Part shown: positions 57,497-64,000 of the stretch, one piece after another | Numbering within the stretch: position 1 is the stretch's first letter | How the letters are laid out: the number at the start of each line of letters is the position of its first letter | Assembly (NCBI GenBank): GCA_023374045.1 | Contig: CM041782.1 | Span: 191,164,925-191,228,924, forward strand | Length of the DNA: 64,000 nt | Direction of reading: 5' to 3' | Source of the DNA: Limonium bicolor | Lineage: Eukaryota; Streptophyta; Magnoliopsida; Caryophyllales; Plumbaginaceae | Translations under genes and position numbers: made by a program | Notes under the pieces: model-generated | Told to the model about the DNA's origin: nothing | Seen by the model: only the letters and a program-made list of their open reading frames with translations | Database searches by the model: none

Positions 57497-58029
57497 GACT
57501 TCGTCCCGAAGTCATAACCTCTACTTATTCATCCTATGGAATCAAGTTCCTCATATCTTTTCCCTGTATACTTATCATTCCTGGGTGTCAATACTTTATT
57601 GAAACCTCTACATTCCATCAGTAATCTGAGTGTATGCAATTCGTACATACACATAACCTTGCTCATGGCAAACAATGTAATCATAGCATAAGTAATTGAT
57701 AGATACTGTAAAGTAAATAAGTGTGCTTTTATTGACCATCCAAGTGTTTCATAGAACACAACAATAACCATCCAAGCGTCACATAGGACTCATCCATACC
57801 AAGTGTTACACAGAACACATCCATAACCAAGTGTTACATAGAACACATCAATAACCAAGTGTTACATAGAACACATCCATAACCATCCAACCAATTGCAC
57901 ACATGCGCAACAATCAAACATAAACAACCAAGTACAAAACCAGTATACACTGCAGATATGCAAGACGCATGTGGTGCTCTACCCCCCTTAAAAAGGGTTA
58001 CGCCCACGTACCCCCACAAGTATACACAA
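57497..58029 (-). other. 3' untranslated region with short repeats and second polypurine-like motif
   Basis: Tandem-like copies of AACCAAGTGTTACATAGAACACAT occur around 57800-57880. Near the pol stop, at 57979-58015, the minus strand keeps the GGGGTACG-GGCGTA-CCC inverted repeat and AAGGGGGGTAGAGC tract also found in E1 and E2. Open frames here have no domain. Confidence 0.6.
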
Positions 58030-60382
58030 CTACATGAAAAGTGACGGATACTTGTCTCTTATGGAGTCCTCTAACTCCCACGTGGCCTCCTCAATGTCAT
58101 GGTTTGACCACAGAACCTTGACCATTCTAATGGTCTTGTTTCTGGTCTCCCTAGTCTTGGAGTCTAAAATGCAAACTGGGGTCTCTTCATATCTAAGTGC
58201 AGGATCTAGCTCGAGTGTCTCGGGCTCTAATATGTGTGATGGGTGAGGCACATACTTCTTTAGCTGAGAAATGTGAAACACATTGTGCACTCTCCCAAGC
58301 TCAACAGGTAAATCTAATCTGTAAGCTAATGGGCCCACTCGCTCCGTGATAAGGTACGGTCCTACATACTTCGGGCTAAGCTTGCCCTTCTGCCCAAATC
58401 TGAAAACTCCCTTCATAGGTGAAACTCTGAGGAAGACTCGATCGCCTACAGCAAACTCGAGGTTTCTCCTCCGGACATCAGCATATGACTTCTGTCTGTC
58501 CTGGGCTATCTTCATGTTTTTGCGTATCTGCACAATATCTTCCTTCATCTGGTCTAGGTACTCTGGCCCTAAGATGATATTTTCACTGGCCTCGTCCCAA
58601 CATAGTGGTGTTCTGCATGGCATGCCGTATAATGCCTGGAATGGTGGCATCTGAATGGATGCATGATAACGGATGTTGTACGTAAACTTGATCAAATGTA
58701 GTCAATCTATCCAGCTTTCTTGGAAGTCTAAGGCACGAGCTCTAAGCATATCCTCTAATGTTTGGATTGTTCTTTCACTCTGAACATCTGTCTGTGGATG
58801 GAAGGCTGTACTTAGCTTCAGCTTTGTACCAAAAGCCTCCTGAACTTGCTGCCAAAATCTGGAAACAAATCTGGAATCTGTATCTGACACAATCGACTTA
58901 GGTACACCGTGGTGTCTAATGATTTCTCTCTGGAAGAGGTCCGCTAGTTTGGGGACTTTCCAAGTGTCCTTGATAGGAATAAACTTTGCTACTTTTGTCA
59001 GCCTGTCGACGATGACCCATATCATGTTAGCACCTCCTCTAGTCGGTGGAAGACCTACTACGAAATCCATGGATATATCCTCGAACTTCCAATATGGAAT
59101 GGGCATCGGCTGTACTAAACCACCCGGTCTCCGGTGCTCAAATTTCACCTTCTGACACGTCATACATCTTGCCATAAACTCTGCAACATCTTTCTTCTTA
59201 CCACTCCACCAGAAATGTAATTTCAGATCCTTGTACATCTTGGATGATCCTGGGTGTACTGATAAGGATGAGCAATGAGCTTCCTGTAGTATCTTTTCCT
59301 TCAAGTCGGGGCTGGACTCTGGAATGCACAACCGACCATTCAGTCTGATTAACCCATCTTCACTGAGTACAAAGTCATACTTCTGACTCTCAAAGATGCC
59401 ATCGGTCAACTACTGTCTGATAGTCTTCATGTATTGGTCGTTATCCTGAGCACAACGTACCTCCTCGATGAGGCCGATGTCTCCTGTCATGGCAAATAAA
59501 GAATGAGCTCTTCGGCTCAGGGCGTCAGCAACTACATTTGCCTTACCCTCCTTGTACCTGAGGTCGATGTCGTAATCCTTCAGAAACTCGACCCATCACC
59601 TCTGTCTCATGTTAAGCTCCTTCTGAGTGAATAAATGTTGAAGGCTCTTGTGATCTGAGTAGACTATCACTGTAACTCCATATAAGTAGTGGCGCCAGAT
59701 CTTCAGTGCAAACACTACTGCTCCCAATTCCAAATCATGTGTTGGGTAATTCTCTTCATGTTTCTTCAGCTGTCGTGATGCATAAGCGATGACTTTGCCA
59801 TTCTGCATGAGTACACACCCTATCCCTGTGCCTGAGGCATCACAATAAACTTCAAACCCATCGGTCCCCTCTGGAATGGTGAGTATGGGTGCCGATGTCA
59901 GTAGATCCTTCAGTGTCTGAAAGGGACGCTCACAATCCACTGTCCATACAAATGGAGAATCTTTCTTCATCAGGCTGGTCATTGGTTTCGCCAGTTTGGA
60001 GAAGTCTTGAACAAATCTTCGATAGTAGCCAGCTAATCCCAAGAAACTATGGATATCGGTCAATATCTTCGGTCTCGGCCAAGTCTTAACTGCCTCAATC
60101 TTCGCAGGATCTACAGATATACCGCTGGCTGATATAACATGCCCTAGGAAAGATACACTGTCTAGCCAGAAATCACATTTTGAAAGCTTGGCATACAATT
60201 GATTCTCTCTCATCGTCTGCAAAACTTGCCTTAGATGCACCTCATGCTCGTCCTTGGTTTTAGAATAGACTAGAATGTCGTCGATGAATACAACCACTGA
60301 TGAGTCTAACTGCTCTCTGAATAACCGGTTCATAAGATCCATAAATATTGTTGGGGCGTTCGACAAGCCAAATGGCATAACT
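58030..60382 (-). pseudogene. pol: Minus-strand Tekay-type pol: RT part, RNase H, integrase, chromodomain
   Basis: A single frame runs from 60382 down to the stop at 58030-58032. It is interrupted only by nonsense codons at 59596-59598, 59410-59412 and 58702-58704, with no frameshift. It opens in the reverse transcriptase at MPFGLSNAP (60378), with FIDD following. RNase H ([17 protein letters not shown]), the integrase zinc finger (CMTCQKVKFEHR), SMDFVVGLP, VSDTDSRF and HPQTDVQSERT follow. It ends in a chromodomain (VKVLWSNHDIEEATWELE). The N-terminal half of RT, protease and gag are missing because a CACTA element begins at 60383. It is related to, but clearly diverged from, E1 and E2. Confidence 0.9.
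60380..60382. repeat. Likely 3-base target duplication of the CACTA element (ACT)
   Basis: ACT directly precedes CACTAGTAG. CACTA elements duplicate 3 bases; the partner cannot be checked because the other end is not recognised. Confidence 0.4.
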
Positions 60383-60397
60383 CACTAGTAGAAAAAG

Positions 60398-60680
60398 ACC
60401 CTACTGCAGCGGTTGTTTGGTACCTATGGCAGCGGTTGAAAACCGCTGCGATGGGTGCCGCCGCGGTAGGTGAAACACCTACCGCAGCGGTTGTAGAACC
60501 GCTGCGGCAGGTACAACCGCTGCGGTTGTTAAAAGAACCGCTGCGTTAGACCTTTTTTTTTAAAAAAAACAACCTATCGCAGCGGTTGTTGAAGGAACCG
60601 CTGCGATAGGGTCTCTTCAGAAAATATTGACAGGGCCTATTGTAGCGGTTCTTACTAAGAACCGCTGCAATAGGTTGTTT
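60398..60680. repeat. CACTA subterminal repeats, ACCGCAGCGGTTG in both orientations
   Basis: About a dozen copies of CAGCGGTT or its complement AACCGCTG, often as ACCGCTGCGGTAGGT, alternate in orientation and can form hairpins. Such subterminal repeats bind the element's own TNPA-type protein in CACTA elements; here the role is by analogy. Confidence 0.85.
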
Positions 60681-60939
60681 TTTTTCCATTCCACCCTATA
60701 ATTCTACCACACACACCCAAAATCAATCAAACCTGTTAAGATATAGCAATTAACAATGCCACAGTGGGGCATTAGATCAACCATTTCACCATTTCAATAG
60801 CCACCAAACCTATCTACGGGCAATAATCCACTTACATTTACAAATTTGAGCAAATAAATCAAACATCAACAAAAACTTTACAGAAACCACAATTGTTTCA
60901 TGAGAATTTCAAAATCATCCTACTCAATCCTACCAAACC

Positions 60940-62467
60940 CTAAAAGCAACCTACATTAACGCTCATGAATTCTGCCCATTCTTCGAGCACCTCGGTTATA
61001 TGTCCTTCGTTGTAACCGTCTACCAACTCTTCAAAAGCCTTGAAATTAACACAAAAAGAAATATGATTAGTTGCTAATAATGCTTTGAGTTTAAGAATCA
61101 ATGTCAAAAATTATCTACAAAACCAAAATATTTCGAGAATGCTACTTACCTTGTCTAGAGACTTCTCTGGCAAGAGTCTCGGTCCCGCTATCAAGTCACT
61201 CATAAACCGAATGACATAGTAGCCACATTCCGAACCTCCCGGCTGCTGTGGACACTGCACATGTATATACGTACATATTCAAAATCAATTTAACACATAA
61301 ATTATAATACTGTTCCTATTTTAAAACTAATGAACATATTACAAAATTTGAATAAGGACTACAAAAATACCTTGACTACATTCCACAGAATCTTCTTAAT
61401 TCTCTCTCCCCGGATATGCGTTAGTACAGATACAAAGACACTAGAATTCACACGCACAGATAAAGTAAAAGTTATCAACCGGATGATTAAGAAATAACTA
61501 AAAATTGATAATTAATCAAGTTAAGTAAATTCATCACCTCATCAACATGTTATATATAAGTGGCCTCTTGGGATGCCGAGATGCTGAGTCAAGCTGCAGG
61601 ACTCTTGGGCTTTTTAGACATAGAACGAGCAAAGACCAGTGTCGGCTGTTCATAGATTACAATACAAGCAGAACTTAATTCAGTCAATTACATAATACAA
61701 ATATCATAATTTTTAAACTAACTTAACATTAGATAAAATTCTTACCCTTGATGAAGAGGCAGCATTATGTAAGATTTATCAGCAACTGCACACGCATGTA
61801 TCACGGTCGACAAGTACTGGACCAAAGCTTGGGGGTCAGATCCCATATTAGCTTCAGAACAGTAGTCAGGGCATAAGAACCCGAAACTACTATTCTCATG
61901 TATTTGGACCGCCTTGTCATCAACAAACCTGCACAATATAAAGAAACCAATATTATGAATTTAATTTTCATATATACAGAGTAAAATGTGTACAAGGTAT
62001 GCTAATTACTCACATGCAAGCCGATTTGAGAATCGACGCACTCAACTAATCCTACGTGAACAACTCCACAAAATCAGTAAGATAGATTTCAAAACTCTGA
62101 GTGCCTGCATAGTAAAAAAGATCCGGTCTTGGTTCCATTGTAACCAAATCTCTTGCTGGCGGCGTCATCAACAGTGTGGAGTGCAACAGTTTCAGCTTGG
62201 GGGGTAAGACATTCAGAACCGCCGGTTGTAGCAAATTCATTCTCATCACAACTCTAGTCGCGGATGCCATCGAAGGATTAGCTGGTGCAACAACAACTCT
62301 CTTTCCTTTTGCCTTATCAGAATTTGATTGAATGTGTTCCTAATATATTAATTTAATAAGTATATGTTTCTACTCTAGGATATGTTAAAGAATAAGTTTT
62401 TTCATGGGGTTACCTGCTGCTCCCCAAGCTTAATCAATCTACAGGGCCACTGTACTGTCATGGATTC
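60940..62467 (-). pseudogene. Ulp1-like (C48) cysteine protease gene of the CACTA element, seven exons, 5' truncated
   Basis: Exons read on the minus strand: 62467-62414 (MTVQWPCRLIKLGEQQ), 62339-62014, 61928-61746, 61645-61538, 61440-61371, 61254-61150 and 61038-60940, ending in a stop. All six introns have GT-AG ends, and phases match. The Ulp1/SUMO-protease triad is visible across exons: His in GRHWSLLVL, Asp in LQLDSASRHP, and Gln with Cys in CPQQPGGSECGYYVIRFM. Such C48 domains are common passengers or partners in plant CACTA and some Mutator elements. Two TAG codons near the 3' end of the second exon (62046-62054) and loss of the 5' end make this copy inactive as read. The product's role in transposition is not established. 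Confidence 0.75.
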
Positions 62468-64000
62468 AACATGTGTACTACTTAGTATCACATTAGGAAG
62501 CCTAAATCAATGGGAAATAAAAAATTTCACAATTATGTGCCTTGGTTAGTGAATAGTGCCCAAATAGTGCTAGTTTTGACTTCAGTCAACTTAGCTTAAT
62601 TAAATGGTCAACATAAGTCATGAAATGCCCAATTATATGGAGGGGGCCGGTTTCCAACATGAGGAGTCACCACCATCTATTAGTTAGTAAAAGAAAGAAA
62701 GAAAAAGTAAGTAAAAAGTTACTTTTGCTTTATAACATAAATATTTTCCAAAGTATACTCTCTCACCTCATTCTCTTCATTTCCTCCACTCACCACCGTC
62801 TTCATCCTCTCCTCCCTTCTTGAAATCGTTTTTGCTACAGCAAACCATACCATCTCCATCTTTGAATGCTTGTAACTTCTAGCTCCAAGATCCAAATTCA
62901 ATTTCAAGACTACCATTCTTCTAGTTAGGCCAAGCTCTACAACTTTGTCTTTTCAAATCTTCAAAAGCTCCATTTCGGTGCCATGGAGATTCACCATTGA
63001 AGGAGCTTGAGCTCATATTTTCATGCTTTGTCATTCTCCTTTGTTTCAAGGTAAGGAAAACCAAAGAAAAACTTCATTTCCCCTTGTTTTAATATATGAC
63101 CGAGAATCACCCTTTGATGGTGTGTTCTTTTGATCTTTCATAGCCTCATTTCAAACTTCAATGGACAAGAAGGAGTCCTCTCTTGTTACTTACTCAAGTT
63201 CTCTTTCAATTCTAAGGTAAACTTCTATTTTAGTGTTTAAAACACTTATGTAAATTTAGGGTTTATATGTGAGTTTAAGTATGAATCTTAAATCTCATTA
63301 CCCTTATGTGTGTATTGGTTAGAAGATTGACAAGTAATCAAAAGCCCCTTGCCGATTTCTAATCAAATAAGAACAAGAGTGTTCAAGTAAAAATCTTGAA
63401 GAAAAGAGGTAAATGTGCTAACCTAATGTAATTTAATGTCTAAGGAAAATTGAGCTTGCATTGCTTACTAAAATACCTAAGGAGCCAATGGCAAATGAGC
63501 TAGTAAAGTACTCACAAGGAGGTTGTTAAAGGCGTATGAGATGTTGTGTGTATTTGCAAGTCAAAGGCAATATATATGTGGGAAATTCGGTGTTTATGGT
63601 TTATACAATTTAAGGGCCTAAGAGCCATGTTATTTAAGGGCCTAAGTGCCAAGAAATTTAATTTTATGCACTATATTGTGATGTAGTGTAGTTTAAAGGT
63701 TTGGATGTGTGTAAAGAACATTCTTTGTGAAGATGAATGTCTTGGATGGTTAAAGGATGAAAAACAATATGTTTGTGTGTATTAAATGATTAAGGGTTCT
63801 TGGTTGTCAAAAGGTGAAAACCTAAGTGTTTGGGTGTGAGAATATACAAGAGAAGCTATGGCAAAATTTAGTTGATAAACAAAGGAGTTTATGTTTAATA
63901 ATGAGATTTTATGACCTAGAAGGTACTAGGAATGGTTAAGCTTTAAGATGGTGAAAGAATGTGAATTAAGGTGTTCTTAAGTGTTAAGATGCCTTGGGCA
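62468..64000 (+). mobile_element. Plus-strand Tekay-like LTR fragment, start missing, runs off the window
   Basis: From AACATGTGTACTA onward it aligns with the E1 and E2 LTRs from about position 360 of those LTRs (compare 51727 and 33981). Shared landmarks are GGGGGCCGGTTTC with GAGTCACCACC, the pyrimidine-rich leader, the TTTCAAGGTAAGG, TCTAAGGTAAACT and AGAGGTAAAT donor-like sites, and the paired GGGCCTAAG-GCCA motif. The first 360 bases are absent. The open frames at 62620-62823 and 62719-62916 are chance. Confidence 0.75.

Larger units (their letters stand above)
60383..62467 (-). mobile_element. CACTA (En/Spm-type) DNA transposon, one end plus protease gene, other end missing
   Basis: It starts CACTAGTAGAAAAAGACC, a typical plant CACTA terminus, in the middle of the minus-strand RT gene. 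Dense subterminal repeats follow (60398-60680), then a minus-strand multi-exon gene. At about 62467 the sequence changes abruptly to plus-strand LTR sequence inside an exon. Transposase (TNP2-like) sequence and the second terminus are not in the window. Confidence 0.75.

Noticed and set aside
57529..58019. Minus-strand open frames between pol and LTR as an extra gene
   Set aside because: There is no recognisable domain, the sequence is composed of short repeats, and the position matches the 3' untranslated region.

Overview
This window is plant nuclear DNA made almost entirely of nested transposable elements. I see no ordinary host gene, rRNA, tRNA or CRISPR array. The plant assignment rests on long-LTR Tekay/Del-type chromoviruses (primer site matching initiator tRNA-Met, C-terminal chromodomain), an Athila element (primer site matching tRNA-Asp) and a CACTA element with subterminal repeats. 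The species cannot be told; a repeat-rich angiosperm is the safest statement.

Layout. 1-5315 holds two decayed minus-strand Tekay-type LTR pieces with little between them. 5316-8628 is a plus-strand LTR of a second family, cut off at 8629 by a minus-strand chromovirus. That chromovirus has its 3' LTR at 8629-57478, shattered by later insertions, and its pol at 58030-60382. Into the LTR went a decayed Athila element (about 9373-16413), complete Tekay element E1 (18994-33446, target duplication AACTT) and complete Tekay element E2 (33622-48173, target duplication GGAGC). A 7.3 kb tandem duplication then copied the tail of E2 plus flanking DNA (49703-57029). The minus-strand pol is broken at 60383 by a CACTA element carrying a seven-exon Ulp1-like protease gene. 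From about 62468 to the end lies a plus-strand LTR fragment.

The most striking content is in E1 and E2. Each carries, between gag and protease, an open reading frame of about 210 residues with all hallmarks of an AlkB-type 2-oxoglutarate/Fe(II) dioxygenase. It lies in a 1.02-1.03 kb interval bounded by GT and AG, whose removal would join gag to protease in frame. E2 also has two small GT-AG intervals (86 and 80 bp) inside gag that E1 lacks exactly, as if E1 came from RNA spliced at those two sites but not at the AlkB interval. A plausible working model, not proven here, is that unspliced RNA encodes Gag and perhaps AlkB, spliced RNA encodes Gag-Pol, and AlkB demethylates or repairs element RNA.

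A caution on quality: the old Athila and minus-strand pol genes are broken only by nonsense substitutions, whereas the young, near-identical E1, E2 and duplicated copy are broken mostly by single-base indels. That pattern suggests residual consensus errors in young repeats, so E1 and E2 may be more intact in reality than they read here.
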